Positions 28,680 through 38,930 of a DNA stretch of 64,000 nt are shown here, in pieces. Each line of letters starts with the position of its first letter. Position 1 is the stretch's first letter. Origin of the DNA: Brenneria sp. hezel4-2-4 (GTDB lineage: Bacteria > Pseudomonadota > Gammaproteobacteria > Enterobacterales > Enterobacteriaceae); the NCBI RefSeq assembly GCF_013155275.1, contig NZ_JABJXS010000007.1, forward strand, positions 124,001 through 188,000, in the 5' to 3' direction. The notes below the pieces were generated by a model. That model saw nothing but the letters and a program-made list of their open reading frames with translations. It ran no database searches and was not told the DNA's origin. The translations under genes were made by a program, and so were the position numbers.

Positions 28680-30191
28680 ATGTCTGATATCGATTTTGCG
28701 AAAAAGATGAGTTTTCAGCGGCCTCTCAGCAGTAAGACGATTACTGCCGAGAATGAATATGCCATTGTTCGCCAGTTCGAAAGCGATCGCGGACGCATCA
28801 TCAACTCCGCCGCCATTCGCCGTCTACAGCAAAAAACGCAGGTCTTTCCGCTGGAGCGTAATGCGGCGGTACGTTCGCGCCTGACCCATTCGATGGAAGT
28901 TCAGCAGGTCGGGCGTTATATCGCCAAAGATATCCTGGATCGCCTGAAGCGGGATAACCGGCTGGAGGCGCTGGGGTTGGACCAATGGCAAACGCCTTTT
29001 GAAAGCATGGTGGAAATGGCGTGCCTGATGCATGACATCGGCAATCCCCCGTTCGGCCATTTTGGCGAGTCGGCGATCAATAACTGGTTCGGGCAGTTAT
29101 TGGACGTCGCGCATCTGGAGGATGAGGCGATAAGCGAAGATCGCTGCCGGGTCGGTTTTTTACAGCGTAAAAACGACGATCTGGATGAATTGCGCTGGCG
29201 TATTCGTCAGGATTTAAGCCATTTCGAAGGCAATGCGCAGGCCATTCGTATGGTGCATACCCTGCTTAAGCTGAATCTGACCTACGGACAGGTCGGCTGT
29301 ATCTTAAAATATACCCGGCCGGCCTATTGGCGCGGCGGCGTGCCCGCGCAGTACGACTACCTGATGAAAAAGCCGGGTTATTATCTGGCTGAAGAAGCCT
29401 TTGTCACCACCCTGCGCGAAGCCTTGTCAATGGGGGAATTTCATCGTCATCCGCTGACTTATATTATGGAAGCGGCAGACGATATTTCTTATTGCATTGC
29501 GGATCTGGAAGATGCGGTCGAGAAAGATATTCTCACCGTAGAACAACTCTATGAGCGTTTGCAGGAGGCCTGGGGGGAAACGCTTGCCGGCGATTTATTC
29601 GCCAAAACCGTTGGCCGGGCGTTTGATAATAAAAATCATCATCAATGGCGCGGCTCCAACGATCAATTTTTCATGAACCTGCGGGTTAACACGGTGGCCA
29701 AACTGGTGCCGCATGCCTCGCAGCGCTTTATTGATAATTTGCCGAAAATTTACACCGGCGAGTTTAATCAGGCGTTGCTGGAGGATGAGAGCGAACAGAA
29801 TCGTTTACTGAAAATCTTTAAACGTGTGGCGCTGAAACACGTATTCAATCATCACGAAGTGGAACAGCTTGAACTTCAGGGATACCGGGTTATCCGCGGA
29901 CTGCTGGATATTTACAGCCCGCTGCTCGATATGTCGTATGAAGATTTCAGCCGGTTGGTGACGGAAGATACCCACCGGCGCTACCCGATAGAAACGCGGT
30001 TGTATCATAAATTATCCCGCAAACATTGCCTGGCTTACCGTGAGGCCGTTGAGAATCTGCAAACGTTATCCCCGGAAGAACAGGAAGTTCGCGAGTATTA
30101 TTACCGCGCCCGCTTAATTCAGGACTATATCAGCGGCATGACCGATCTTTATGCCTATGATGAATATCGGAGACTGATGGCGGCGGAATAG
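28680..30191 (+). CDS. dgt: Deoxyguanosine triphosphate triphosphohydrolase
   Basis: HD-domain hydrolase that converts dGTP to deoxyguanosine and tripolyphosphate. The product is 503 residues (E. coli 505). The HD metal site is visible as [10 protein letters not shown]...[16 protein letters not shown], and [13 protein letters not shown] provides the second Asp. The frame is open from 28635. ATG 28680 is chosen because GGAG lies 6 nt upstream and the sequence [10 protein letters not shown] aligns with the E. coli N-terminus. degP follows on the same strand with its own sigma-E promoter. Confidence 0.96.
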   Translation: MSDIDFAKKMSFQRPLSSKTITAENEYAIVRQFESDRGRIINSAAIRRLQQKTQVFPLERNAAVRSRLTHSMEVQQVGRYIAKDILDRLKRDNRLEALGLDQWQTPFESMVEMACLMHDIGNPPFGHFGESAINNWFGQLLDVAHLEDEAISEDRCRVGFLQRKNDDLDELRWRIRQDLSHFEGNAQAIRMVHTLLKLNLTYGQVGCILKYTRPAYWRGGVPAQYDYLMKKPGYYLAEEAFVTTLREALSMGEFHRHPLTYIMEAADDISYCIADLEDAVEKDILTVEQLYERLQEAWGETLAGDLFAKTVGRAFDNKNHHQWRGSNDQFFMNLRVNTVAKLVPHASQRFIDNLPKIYTGEFNQALLEDESEQNRLLKIFKRVALKHVFNHHEVEQLELQGYRVIRGLLDIYSPLLDMSYEDFSRLVTEDTHRRYPIETRLYHKLSRKHCLAYREAVENLQTLSPEEQEVREYYYRARLIQDYISGMTDLYAYDEYRRLMAAE

Positions 30192-30247
30192 AAAGAATTT
30201 TGTAAACAGGCTCAATATTTTCTTACGCTTCAGCAGCTTCCACTGAT

Positions 30248-30274
30248 GAACTTTGTTGCTTCATATTTATCTGA
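30248..30274 (+). promoter_or_regulatory. Sigma-E promoter of degP
   Basis: GAACTT (30248-30253), a 16-nt spacer and TCTGA (30270-30274) match the RpoE consensus GGAACTT-N16-TCTGA closely. It lies about 65 nt upstream of the degP start. E. coli degP is a well-established sigma-E target, and rpoE itself is in this window. Confidence 0.82.
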
Positions 30275-30340
30275 TGCAATACGACCGCTGTATAAAGGTC
30301 GCGGGACTTGCCTGTTGATTACGATGGAAACACTATTCCC

Positions 30341-31783
30341 ATGAAAAGAAAATCATTAGTTTTAAGCGCGCTGACGTTAAGCCTGGCGATGGCAATGGGG
30401 CCGCTCGGCGCGAATGCGGCGGAGCCCGCCGCATCCCCGGTTGCATCGAACCCGCTTCCCAGTCTGGCGCCGATGCTGGAAAAAGTCATGCCTTCGGTGG
30501 TCAGCATCTATGTGGAAGGGCATACCAGCGTGAGCAATGAGAAGATCCCTCAACAGCTACAGCCTTTCTTTGGTGAGAATTCACCTTTCTGCCAGGAAGG
30601 TTCGCCGTTCCAGGGATCGCCGATGTGTCAGGACGGCGGCGATGAGGACGGCGACGGACAGCCCTCCAGACAGCAAAATTTTCAGGCGCTGGGCGCCGGC
30701 GTGGTCATCAATGCTGAAAAAGGCTATGTGGTCACCAATAACCACGTGGTGGACAACGCCGACAAGATTCAGGTTCGGCTCAACGACGGGCGTAAATATG
30801 AGGCCAAAACGATTGGCAAAGATCCCCGTTCTGATGTGGCGCTGCTCCAACTGAAAGAGTTTAAGAATCTGACGGCGGTCAAACTGGCGGATTCGGATCA
30901 GTTGCGTGTCGGCGATTATACGGTGGCGATCGGTAACCCGTACGGTCTGGGGGAAACGGCAACCTCGGGGATTGTGTCGGCGCTGGGGCGCAGCGGATTG
31001 AATATTGAAAATTATGAAAACTTTATTCAGACCGATGCCGCCATCAACCGGGGGAATTCCGGCGGCGCATTGGTTAACCTGAACGGTGAACTGATCGGTT
31101 TAAATACCGCCATTCTGGCGCCCGACGGCGGCAATATCGGTATCGGTTTCGCTATCCCGAGCAATATGGTGAAAAGCCTGGTGGCGCAGATTATCGAGTT
31201 CGGCGAGGTGAAACGCGGCGAACTGGGGATTCTCGGCACCGAACTGAACTCAGAGCTGGCGCAGGCGATGAAGGTGGACGCGCAGCGCGGCGCGTTTGTC
31301 AGCCAGGTGCAACCTCAATCCGCCGCCGCCGCCGCGGGGATTAAAGCGGGCGATGTCATTGTGACGCTGAACGGTAAGGCGATCGGCAGCTTTGCCGCGT
31401 TGCGGGCGCAAGTGGGATCGTTGCCTGTCGGCAGCAAAGTGGCGCTGGGCTTATTGCGCGACGGCAAACCGCTAACGGTGGATGTCACCTTGCAGCAGAG
31501 CAGCCAGGCGCAGGTGGCGTCAGGGAATCTTTATTCCGGCATTGAAGGCGCCGAATTAAGCAATACGCAGCTGGGCGGCCAAAAAGGCGTCAAGGTCGAT
31601 AACGTGAAAGCGGGTTCCGCGGCGGCGAAAATCGGCCTGAAAATGGATGATGTTATCCTGGGCGTAAACCAGCAGCCGGTACAGAATCTTGGCGAGCTGC
31701 GTAAAATCCTCGACGGCAAGCCCGCCGTTCTGGCGCTGAATATTCGCCGCGGCGACAGCAATCTTTATCTGCTGGCGCAATAA
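30341..31783 (+). CDS. degP: Periplasmic serine protease/chaperone DegP (HtrA)
   Basis: Degrades and chaperones misfolded envelope proteins. The product is 480 residues (E. coli 474). The signal peptide MKRKSLVLSALTLSLAMAMG ends near GANA. The catalytic triad is His in NNHVVDNA, Asp in SDVALLQL and Ser in RGNSGGALVN. Two PDZ domains follow, the second beginning around LYSGIEGAEL. The LA loop with a disulfide-type CQEGSPFQGSPMC is present. The frame is open from 30308, but ATG 30341 gives a normal signal sequence. It is expected to be induced by sigma-E, and in E. coli also by CpxR. Confidence 0.97.
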   Translation: MKRKSLVLSALTLSLAMAMGPLGANAAEPAASPVASNPLPSLAPMLEKVMPSVVSIYVEGHTSVSNEKIPQQLQPFFGENSPFCQEGSPFQGSPMCQDGGDEDGDGQPSRQQNFQALGAGVVINAEKGYVVTNNHVVDNADKIQVRLNDGRKYEAKTIGKDPRSDVALLQLKEFKNLTAVKLADSDQLRVGDYTVAIGNPYGLGETATSGIVSALGRSGLNIENYENFIQTDAAINRGNSGGALVNLNGELIGLNTAILAPDGGNIGIGFAIPSNMVKSLVAQIIEFGEVKRGELGILGTELNSELAQAMKVDAQRGAFVSQVQPQSAAAAAGIKAGDVIVTLNGKAIGSFAALRAQVGSLPVGSKVALGLLRDGKPLTVDVTLQQSSQAQVASGNLYSGIEGAELSNTQLGGQKGVKVDNVKAGSAAAKIGLKMDDVILGVNQQPVQNLGELRKILDGKPAVLALNIRRGDSNLYLLAQ

Positions 31784-31797
31784 TTCAATGTGATGTA

Positions 31798-31821
31798 AAC
31801 CGGGTGTCGCCGCACCCGGTT
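31798..31821 (+). terminator. degP terminator
   Basis: Perfect 9-bp stem AACCGGGTG / CACCCGGTT with a 6-nt loop, followed by a T-rich stretch, 15 nt past the degP stop. Confidence 0.75.
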
Positions 31822-31959
31822 ACCTTTCTGTTTCTGCCTGCATTTTGTGAAGCCTGCCACAGTTTCAAGCGAACTGTTGATTCTTTGTGAATTTGCACAA
31901 TGTGCGGCGTAACACGCAGCGCTATGCTGGTGCGATTGTCGTACTTCTTCGAGGTGGAA

Positions 31960-33117
31960 ATGGCGTCGTATCATCTTAATGCCAAAATGGCGCAGGATAT
32001 TGTCGCACGGACTATGCAGATTATTGATAGCAATATCAACGTCATGGATGCCCGCGGTAAGATTATTGGCAGCGGCGATCAGGAGCGGTTGGGGGAATTG
32101 CATGAAGGCGCGCTGCTGGCATTGTCTCAGGGGCGGGTTGTCGATATTGATGAAGCGGTGGCGCGCCATCTGCACGGCGTTCGCCCCGGCATCAATCTGC
32201 CGCTGCGTATCGACGGAGATATTGTCGGGGTGATCGGTCTGACCGGCAACCCCGGACAACTGCGTCAGTACGGCGAACTGGTATGCATGACGGCGGAAAT
32301 GATGCTTGAGCAGGCAAGATTGCTGCATATGCTGGCTCAGGATAGCCGCCTGCGTGAAGAACTGGTGCTTAACCTGATTCGTACCGATGAACTTTCTCCC
32401 GCCTTGATGGAGTGGGCGCAGCGTTTAGGCATCGATCTTAATCAGCCCCGCGTAGTGGCGGTGGTCGAGGTTGATAGCGGTCAGCTTGGCGTAGACAGCG
32501 CGATGGCGGAATTGCAGCAGTTGCAGACGCTGCTGACTACGCCGGAGCGCGACAACCTGATCGCCATTGTTTCCCTGACGGAAATGGTGGTGCTGAAACC
32601 GGCATTGAACAGTCATGGCCGCTGGGATGCGGAAGAACACCGCCGCCGCGTGGATAGCCTGCTGTCGCGCATGGCGGAAAGCAGCCGTTTGCGAGTGCGT
32701 CTGGCGCTGGGAAACTACTTTTCAGGCCCCGGCAGTATCGCCCGTTCCTACCGTACCGCCCGAACCACCATGAGCGTCGGCAAGCAACGGATGCCTGCAC
32801 AACGCTGCTATTACTATCAGGATCTTATGCTGCCGGTTTTACTGGACAGCTTGCGGGGCGGCTGGCAGGCGAACGAACTGGTGCGCCCGCTAACCCGGCT
32901 GAAAGCGATGGACGGTAATGGCCTGCTATGCCGCACGTTGAACGTTTGGTTCCGTAACAATGTCCAGCCCGGCGCAACGGCGAAGGCGTTGTTTATTCAT
33001 CGCAATACGCTGGAATACCGCCTTAATCGTATCTCTGAGCTTACCGGGCTGGATTTGGGGAATTTCGACGATCGCCTGCTGCTGTACGTCGCCTTGCAAC
33101 TGGACGAAGAAGAGTAA
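31960..33117 (+). CDS. cdaR: Carbohydrate diacid transcriptional regulator
   Basis: Activator of glucarate, galactarate and glycerate utilisation genes in E. coli. The product is 385 residues, the same length as E. coli CdaR. The N-terminal diacid-recognition domain spans about residues 1-135 (MAQDIVARTM, VMDARGKIIGSGD), and the C-terminal PucR-type HTH has ATAKALFIHRNTLEYRLNRI. The frame is open from 31900, but ATG 31960 has GAGG upstream and aligns with E. coli. The target genes gar/gud are not in this window. Confidence 0.95.
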   Translation: MASYHLNAKMAQDIVARTMQIIDSNINVMDARGKIIGSGDQERLGELHEGALLALSQGRVVDIDEAVARHLHGVRPGINLPLRIDGDIVGVIGLTGNPGQLRQYGELVCMTAEMMLEQARLLHMLAQDSRLREELVLNLIRTDELSPALMEWAQRLGIDLNQPRVVAVVEVDSGQLGVDSAMAELQQLQTLLTTPERDNLIAIVSLTEMVVLKPALNSHGRWDAEEHRRRVDSLLSRMAESSRLRVRLALGNYFSGPGSIARSYRTARTTMSVGKQRMPAQRCYYYQDLMLPVLLDSLRGGWQANELVRPLTRLKAMDGNGLLCRTLNVWFRNNVQPGATAKALFIHRNTLEYRLNRISELTGLDLGNFDDRLLLYVALQLDEEE

Positions 33118-33131
33118 GTTTTCACCGCGCC

Positions 33132-33154
33132 GCCGGAACAGCCGCTGTTCCGGC
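33132..33154 (+). terminator. Hairpin after cdaR
   Basis: GCCGGAACAG pairs with CTGTTCCGGC around a CCG loop, 14 nt past the cdaR stop. There is no good T run. Confidence 0.5.
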
Positions 33155-33437
33155 GCAGCTCACTTACTTAGATTGAAAACTATTACATAACCATTAACAA
33201 TATAACGCGATAGCATAAATTATCGCGAAACAGTATTTTTGCCCCTTTCTCATATCCTCTATTGTCACTTCCATGTTGTCGGTCTGATATTCGTGTGCAA
33301 ATCACGCCAGCCGGTCGTATCCATCGCTATTTTTTGAGTCGGATTGATTCAAAAATGTCAGGAATGGCAACGCATTAACCTATTGTTCCGTGCACACAAG
33401 CGTTTGTATAAATACCGTCAAATTTTAGGGAGTGATA
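33155..33437. other. Upstream region of the sulfate operon
   Basis: AT-rich non-coding stretch carrying the sbp-cysTWA promoter region. A perfect hairpin CGCGATA / TATCGCG with 8-nt loop occurs at 33206-33227. CysB would be expected to bind upstream of the operon by analogy with E. coli cysP, but CysB sites are too degenerate to call by eye. No ORF is visible. Confidence 0.4.
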
Positions 33438-34451
33438 ATGATGTCAATACGTCGTCTGGGGTTGTCTCTTGCTACGGCAACGCTATTGTTTTCTGGCGTC
33501 GCTTCTGCGGCAACGGAATTATTGAATGTGTCTTACGATCCGACCCGTGAACTGTATCAACAATATAACGCCGCTTTTATCAAGCATTGGAAAGAAACCA
33601 CCGGTGAGGATATTTCCATCAAGAATTCGCATGGCGGCTCGGGCAAGCAGGCGCGATCGGTGATTGACGGCTTACAGGCTGACGTGGTGACGTTGGCGCT
33701 GGCCGGGGATATTGATGCGCTTAATCTGAATCAACAGATTATCGATCCGAAGTGGCAGGCGCGCTTGCCTGATAACAGTACGCCTTATACTTCCACTATC
33801 GTTTTTCTGGTTAGAAAAGGTAATCCGAAGCAGATCAAAGACTGGGACGACCTGGTGAAACCGGGCGTTGAAGTGATTACGCCAAACCCGAAAACTTCTG
33901 GCGGCGCGCGTTGGAATTTCCTGGCCGCCTGGGCTTATGCCAAAGCGCAACCCGGTGGTAATGATGAAACGGCGCTGAAGTTCGTCACCGAACTGTACCG
34001 TCATGCGCCGGTGCTGGATACCGGCGCTCGTGGCTCGACGATCAGCTTTGTTCAACGTCAACTGGGCGATGTGCTGCTGGCCTGGGAAAACGAAGCCTAT
34101 CTGTCGTTGAAGGAGCAGGGCGGCGATCAACTGGAAATTGTGACGCCATCGCTGTCAATTCTGGCTGAACCGCCGGTTGCCGTGGTTGATAAAGTGGTGG
34201 AGCGCAAAGGCACTCAGAAGCAGGCGGAAGCCTATCTGCAATATCTCTACAGTGATGAGGCGCAGCGGATTATCGGTAAAAACTTCTATCGTCCGCGTAA
34301 TGCCAACATTGCTGAAGAATTTAAAGATCAATTTGCGCCAGTGAATCTGGTCACCATTGATAAAGACTTCGGCGGTTGGAAGGCCGCACAGGATCAATTC
34401 TTCAAAGATGGTGCGGTATTCGACAAAATATTCCAGGAGATCAATAAGTAA
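33438..34451 (+). CDS. Sulfate/thiosulfate periplasmic binding protein (Sbp-type)
   Basis: Periplasmic sulfate receptor. The product is 337 residues with a signal peptide ending near VASA, followed by [17 protein letters not shown] and the anion-binding [12 protein letters not shown]. The sequence is clearly closer to E. coli Sbp than to CysP ([27 protein letters not shown]). Here it heads the cysTWA operon, the place of cysP in E. coli. ATG 33438 has AGGGAG 5 nt upstream; ATG 33441 is also possible. A hairpin separates it from cysT. Confidence 0.93.
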   Translation: MMSIRRLGLSLATATLLFSGVASAATELLNVSYDPTRELYQQYNAAFIKHWKETTGEDISIKNSHGGSGKQARSVIDGLQADVVTLALAGDIDALNLNQQIIDPKWQARLPDNSTPYTSTIVFLVRKGNPKQIKDWDDLVKPGVEVITPNPKTSGGARWNFLAAWAYAKAQPGGNDETALKFVTELYRHAPVLDTGARGSTISFVQRQLGDVLLAWENEAYLSLKEQGGDQLEIVTPSLSILAEPPVAVVDKVVERKGTQKQAEAYLQYLYSDEAQRIIGKNFYRPRNANIAEEFKDQFAPVNLVTIDKDFGGWKAAQDQFFKDGAVFDKIFQEINK

Positions 34452-34476
34452 TTAACCGATCTTCCGATTCTTTCAG

Positions 34477-34499
34477 GCCGCTGTTTATCCAGCGGCTTT
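34477..34499 (+). terminator. Intra-operon attenuator hairpin between sbp-like gene and cysT
   Basis: GCCGCTG (34477-34483) pairs perfectly with CAGCGGC (34490-34496), followed by TTTA, about 60 nt before cysT. It probably reduces read-through and keeps the binding protein more abundant than the permease. Confidence 0.55.
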
Positions 34500-34559
34500 A
34501 TCACGTCGGCAATGTTTGATTAGCCAGGCTACCTGAGCAATGATTATTAAAGGCACTGT

Positions 34560-35372
34560 ATGTCACAACGTTCTTCCTCGGTCATTCCCGGTTTCGGATT
34601 AACTTTAGGTTTTAGCCTGAGTTACTTAGGGTTGATTGTACTGATCCCGTTGGCCGGTATGTTTCTTTATGCCAGCCAACTCACCTTGGCGCAATTCTGG
34701 GAGCTGATCACCAGCCGACAGGTGTTGTTCTCGCTCCAGCTATCTTTCGGTACGGCGCTGACCGCGGCATTGATCAATGGCATTTTGGGAACGCTGCTGG
34801 CGTGGGTGCTGGTCCGTTACACTTTTCCCGGCCGCAAGATCATTGATGCGATGATCGATATGCCGTTTGCATTGCCGACCGCCGTGGCGGGGATTGCGCT
34901 GACGGCGTTGTATGCGCCAAACGGCCTGATCGGATCGCTATTTCCGTTTAAAATCGCCTATACCAGTATTGGCATCACGCTGGCGTTGATTTTCGTCACC
35001 CTGCCTTTCGTCGTTCGCACATTGCAGCCGGTGCTTGCCGATATTCCGAAAGAAATCGAAGAGGCCGCCGCCTGTCTGGGCGCGCGTCCGCTGCAAGTGT
35101 TCCGCCATGTTCTGATCCCCGCCTTGCTTCCCGCCTGGCTGACCGGTTTCGCCCTGGCGTTTGCCCGCGGGGTGGGGGAATACGGTTCAGTGGTGTTTAT
35201 CGCGGGCAACATTCCGTTTAAAACAGAAATTCTGCCGCTGCTGATCGTCTCTAAACTCGATCAGTATGACTATAAAGGCGCAACCGGGATTGGCGTATTT
35301 ATGCTGCTGGTTTCATTCATCATGTTGCTGTTGATTAATTTATTGCAGCGCCGCATTCAACCGAAACTGTAA
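34560..35372 (+). CDS. cysT: Sulfate/thiosulfate ABC permease CysT (CysU)
   Basis: Inner-membrane channel subunit of the sulfate-thiosulfate importer, 270 residues with about six membrane segments. The cytoplasmic EAA loop is [20 protein letters not shown]. The conserved [20 protein letters not shown]-type segment is family-typical (E. coli CysU is 277 residues). cysW starts 11 nt after the stop. Confidence 0.95.
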   Translation: MSQRSSSVIPGFGLTLGFSLSYLGLIVLIPLAGMFLYASQLTLAQFWELITSRQVLFSLQLSFGTALTAALINGILGTLLAWVLVRYTFPGRKIIDAMIDMPFALPTAVAGIALTALYAPNGLIGSLFPFKIAYTSIGITLALIFVTLPFVVRTLQPVLADIPKEIEEAAACLGARPLQVFRHVLIPALLPAWLTGFALAFARGVGEYGSVVFIAGNIPFKTEILPLLIVSKLDQYDYKGATGIGVFMLLVSFIMLLLINLLQRRIQPKL

Positions 35373-35383
35373 GGCATGTCGTC

Positions 35384-36265
35384 ATGGAACAGGTTATTTC
35401 CGCTCAGGCCGGTAAGCAAAAAATCCAGAAAAACCCAGTAACGTATTACGTTCTGGTTTCACTGGCGTGGATCGTTTTTTTTCTGGTTCTGGTTTTGCCG
35501 CTGCTGATGGTGGTGACGCAGGGGTTGGAGAAAGGCATTGGCGCTTTCTGGGAGGCGATTACCGAGCCGGATGCGATTTCCGCATTAAAACTGACGTTAT
35601 TGGCAACGGCGATTTCCGTGCCGCTTAACGTTGTTTTCGGTCTGGCGACCGCGTGGTGCGTGACGAAATTTGAATTCCGCGGCAAAAGTTTTCTGCTGGC
35701 GTTAATCGATTTACCGTTTTCCGTTTCACCGGTGGTGGCCGGTTTGGTCTATGTCCTGCTGTTTGGGGCGCAAAGTAAACTCTATCCGTTCCTGACCGCC
35801 CATAATCTGGAAATCGTTTATGCGGTGCCGGGGATTGTGCTGGCGACCATTTTCGTCACGCTGCCCTATGTGGCGCGTGAACTGATTCCGCTGATGGAGC
35901 AGCAGGGATCGCAGGAAGAAGAGGCCGCCCGACTGTTGGGCGCCAACGGTTGGCAGATGTTCTGGCATATCACGCTGCCTAACGTGAAGTGGGCATTGAT
36001 TTATGGCGTGGTGCTGTGCACCGCCAGGGCGATGGGGGAATTCGGCGCCGTCTCCGTTATCTCCGGACATATTCGCGGTTTGACCAACACGCTGCCGCTG
36101 CATATCGAAATTCTTTATAACGAATACAATATCGTCGCTGCTTTTAGCGTCGCCATTCTGCTGTTGGTGATGTCGCTGGTCGTGCTGCTGTTACGCCAGT
36201 GGAGTGAGAGCCGCCTGACGAAGCAAATACAGAAACAACAGGAGTTGACCAAAAATGAGCATTGA
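35384..36265 (+). CDS. cysW: Sulfate/thiosulfate ABC permease CysW
   Basis: Second channel subunit pairing with CysT. The product is 293 residues (E. coli 291), with six membrane segments, an EAA loop [20 protein letters not shown] and the typical [20 protein letters not shown]. Its last 11 nt overlap the start of cysA, indicating coupled translation of the ATPase. Confidence 0.96.
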   Translation: MEQVISAQAGKQKIQKNPVTYYVLVSLAWIVFFLVLVLPLLMVVTQGLEKGIGAFWEAITEPDAISALKLTLLATAISVPLNVVFGLATAWCVTKFEFRGKSFLLALIDLPFSVSPVVAGLVYVLLFGAQSKLYPFLTAHNLEIVYAVPGIVLATIFVTLPYVARELIPLMEQQGSQEEEAARLLGANGWQMFWHITLPNVKWALIYGVVLCTARAMGEFGAVSVISGHIRGLTNTLPLHIEILYNEYNIVAAFSVAILLLVMSLVVLLLRQWSESRLTKQIQKQQELTKNEH

Positions 36266-37247
36266 GATCCGCAATATTAATAAACAATTTGGTCAGTTTC
36301 AGGCCCTGAATGAAATTAATCTGGCGATTCAGAGTGGCGAACTGGTGGCGTTGCTGGGGCCGTCCGGATGTGGCAAGACGACGTTATTGCGCATCATCGC
36401 CGGTCTGGAACAGCCGGATAGCGGCAGCATTATTTTTCATGGCGAGGATGTCTCGGTTCACGACGTGCGCAAACGTAATGTCGGATTCGTTTTTCAGCAC
36501 TATGCCTTATTCCGTCATATGACGGTGTTTGACAACGTGGCGTTTGGGCTGCGGATGAAGCCGAAAAATATCCGCCCGTCGAAACGTGACATTGAGCGGA
36601 AAGTCCATGAATTACTTAATCTGGTTCAATTGGACTGGCTGGCGGATCGCTATCCTGAACAGTTGTCCGGCGGTCAGCGCCAGCGTATCGCCCTGGCCAG
36701 AGCGCTGATTGTCGAGCCTAGCATCCTACTGTTGGATGAACCTTTTGGCGCGCTGGATGCCAAGGTGCGTAAAGAACTGCGCCGCTGGTTATCTCAACTG
36801 CATGAAGATATCAATCTGACGTCGGTGTTTGTGACCCACGATCAGGAAGAGGCGATGGAAGTCGCCGATCGTATCGTGCTGATGAATAAAGGCGTGATTG
36901 AACAAATCGGTTCGCCCGATGAAGTTTACAATCACCCGGCCAGCGAGTTTGTGTATCACTTTCTGGGCGACAGCAACCGACTGACGATTGAACAAACCGA
37001 GGAAACCATTTTGTTCCGTCCTCATGAAGTGGCGTTGTCCGTTCAGGCGCAGGAAGGCTACCAGCCGGTGATCGTTCGTGATATTCGCCCACTGGGCGCA
37101 TTAACCCGCCTGTCATTGAAGATTGGCAATCAGCAGGAGCTGATAGAGGCTGAAGTGGCAAAGGACGACCTGAGTCTGCATGGTTTGCAGAAAGGCGATG
37201 TCATCCAGTTCAAGCCCAAGCGCTATAACCATGATTGGGAAATCTGA
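36255..37247 (+). CDS. cysA: Sulfate/thiosulfate ABC transporter ATP-binding protein CysA
   Basis: ATPase of the sulfate importer. Walker [10 protein letters not shown] (about residues 36-44), Q-loop FVFQHYALF, signature LSGGQRQR, Walker [13 protein letters not shown] and H-loop [12 protein letters not shown] are all intact. The product has 330 residues, about 35 fewer than E. coli CysA (365); the shortening is in the C-terminal regulatory part after the TOBE-like region. In E. coli cysM follows cysA; here the operon ends with a terminator and cysM is not present. Confidence 0.94.
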   Translation: MSIEIRNINKQFGQFQALNEINLAIQSGELVALLGPSGCGKTTLLRIIAGLEQPDSGSIIFHGEDVSVHDVRKRNVGFVFQHYALFRHMTVFDNVAFGLRMKPKNIRPSKRDIERKVHELLNLVQLDWLADRYPEQLSGGQRQRIALARALIVEPSILLLDEPFGALDAKVRKELRRWLSQLHEDINLTSVFVTHDQEEAMEVADRIVLMNKGVIEQIGSPDEVYNHPASEFVYHFLGDSNRLTIEQTEETILFRPHEVALSVQAQEGYQPVIVRDIRPLGALTRLSLKIGNQQELIEAEVAKDDLSLHGLQKGDVIQFKPKRYNHDWEI

Positions 37248-37284
37248 TCGTTAACGCTAAGTCTGGTTGTGATATCAAATCTGG

Positions 37285-37312
37285 AAAAACGCTCTGCATA
37301 GGGCGTTTTTTT
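37285..37312 (+). terminator. Terminator of the sulfate operon
   Basis: AAAAACGC pairs with GCGTTTTT around the loop, and the 3' arm runs into a T tract, about 40 nt past the cysA stop: a typical rho-independent terminator. Confidence 0.75.
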
Positions 37313-37323
37313 ATGGTCAGGGA

Positions 37324-37640
37324 CAGCGTTGCTGTTACAAAGCGCTCATCAATCGTGGTTCCATTACTTTCTGGCTGGAAGATGGCTTTCTTTCAGGTAG
37401 GGTATGAGACCGCTATACCCTGGTCATGAGGGCAATCACGGCGCGACTCTGATCTTGCCATCTACTGTCCTGATGATTAAAGGCGTGTTCCGGCTCACAT
37501 TAAGTGCTGCTCAGGGTTTCCTTAACTTCATTTTATCCCTGATGAGCGTTCCGGATTACACTCGCGTCAGCAAACGCGCAACGTCCTCAAAAGCATCCGC
37601 ATTAATAGAAAGCAGGTCACATATCACATAGATGGTTTTA
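37324..37640 (+). pseudogene. IS903-like (IS5 family) transposase remnant, frameshifted and truncated
   Basis: Two frames give successive pieces of an IS5-family transposase N-terminus. From 37336 the frame reads YKALINRGSITFWLEDG. In a different frame, from about 37452, it reads TVLMIKGVFRL, then LSAAQGF and VPDYTRVSKRA, the order found in IS903-type transposases (TVLMIK-VF-L-LRALQGF...PDY). A degenerate ISH-DG piece near 37620-37640 may continue the match. The catalytic part is missing. The remnant marks the left border of the accessory block between cysA and the exporter operon. Confidence 0.72.
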
Positions 37641-37670
37641 TTCAGTAGAAGGCGTTTGTTAACGATAGAC

Positions 37671-38930
37671 TTATTTGTCGATTTCTATCTCTCCCGTGGA
37701 TAGGCCCGCCACCTCAACACCCGGCGGCACGGCAAGCCCCGGCGTCACATCGATTCGCCGTGGCGCGCTGGCGGCGTCGGGACGGAAAATCACATAGCTG
37801 TTGCCCGCATCGTCGGTGCGCAGCGCTTCGGCGGGAACGGCAATCCCTTGTTCATTGCGGTACGTCACCACCGAAAGTCGGGCGCTCATCCCCAGCCGAA
37901 GACGCTGGCGCTTTTCGGGGGATGGCGTGTCGATGGCGACCAGCACGTCATAGCGAGCGCCTGCGCTCTCGGATTCGGCGGCTCGGCCCTCGATACCGAT
38001 AGTCTGGATACGGCCTTGCAGCGTCCGCCCGGCGAAGCCGTCGCCGTCGATCTCCACTGGCATCCCCTCGCGTAGCTGGTGCAGATCGGCCTCTTCAATG
38101 CTGGCGACGGCTTGCAGACGCTCGGGGTTAATCAGGCCGAACAGCGGCATACCCTGTGCGATATGCATCCCCGGTTGCGGCGGTTGCCACTTGCTGGTTT
38201 CCGTTACGGGGGGTCGTACCAGCACACCGGCGAACGGCGCGCGCACTACCTGCTGCGCTTGCATAGCCAGCAGCGCCTGATGACGCGATTTAGCATTCGC
38301 CAGTTCCATTTCAGCAATCTGACGATCTTCGCCGCGCCCCTTGTTCAGCGTGGCCTGCAACTCTTCTTGCGCGGCGGCCAGATCTTGCCGCTGAGCCTGC
38401 ACCTGCTGTTTCAGCGCATCCACTTCCATGCGGGCTACAATACCGCGCTCAAACAGTGTACGGGTGTCTTTCAGGCTGGTCTCGGTGTTCGCCAGCGTGA
38501 TACGGGCGTTGTTCAGGGTGCGGCGCGCCCGCGCCACTTCCTGACTTTGTTCCCAATGTTGCAGTTCCTGCTCCATGCGCTGCGCCTTGAGCAGTTCGGC
38601 CAGCGCCTGACGCAGTTGGATATCCAGCAGACCTGTATCCAGCGTCAGCAGCGGTTGCCCTTTTTCTACACGCTGCCCTTCGGCGACCAACACGCTTTTA
38701 ATCGTGCCTTCAAACGGCGCGGAGAACGTCAGATGGGTGGCCGCTTGAATCCGACCGATCAGTCCCAGCCGGTTCTCCAGCACCTGTGGTTCGATGCGCA
38801 GCCATTGCATTTGCGGTGCGTCGGCGACTGGCTCCGACCAGAACCGCCAAATGCCGGTTACGGCAATCGGGATGATCAGGATTGTCAGCGCGGCTAAGCG
38901 GCGCGACCAGAAGCGTACGATTTTAATCAT
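37671..38930 (-). CDS. HlyD/MacA-type periplasmic membrane fusion protein
   Basis: Adaptor that links an inner-membrane ABC transporter to an outer-membrane channel. The product is 419 residues with one N-terminal membrane anchor (about residues 12-30), a biotinyl-lipoyl half (FEGTIKSVLVAEGQRVEKGQ), a long Gln/Glu/Ala-rich coiled-coil hairpin (about 95-215), the second lipoyl half (VVRAPFAGVLVRPPV), and beta-barrel and membrane-proximal domains. It is the last gene of the seven-gene minus-strand operon; its start overlaps the preceding outer-membrane gene by 8 nt. Substrate unknown. Confidence 0.88.
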   Translation of the reverse strand: MIKIVRFWSRRLAALTILIIPIAVTGIWRFWSEPVADAPQMQWLRIEPQVLENRLGLIGRIQAATHLTFSAPFEGTIKSVLVAEGQRVEKGQPLLTLDTGLLDIQLRQALAELLKAQRMEQELQHWEQSQEVARARRTLNNARITLANTETSLKDTRTLFERGIVARMEVDALKQQVQAQRQDLAAAQEELQATLNKGRGEDRQIAEMELANAKSRHQALLAMQAQQVVRAPFAGVLVRPPVTETSKWQPPQPGMHIAQGMPLFGLINPERLQAVASIEEADLHQLREGMPVEIDGDGFAGRTLQGRIQTIGIEGRAAESESAGARYDVLVAIDTPSPEKRQRLRLGMSARLSVVTYRNEQGIAVPAEALRTDDAGNSYVIFRPDAASAPRRIDVTPGLAVPPGVEVAGLSTGEIEIDK

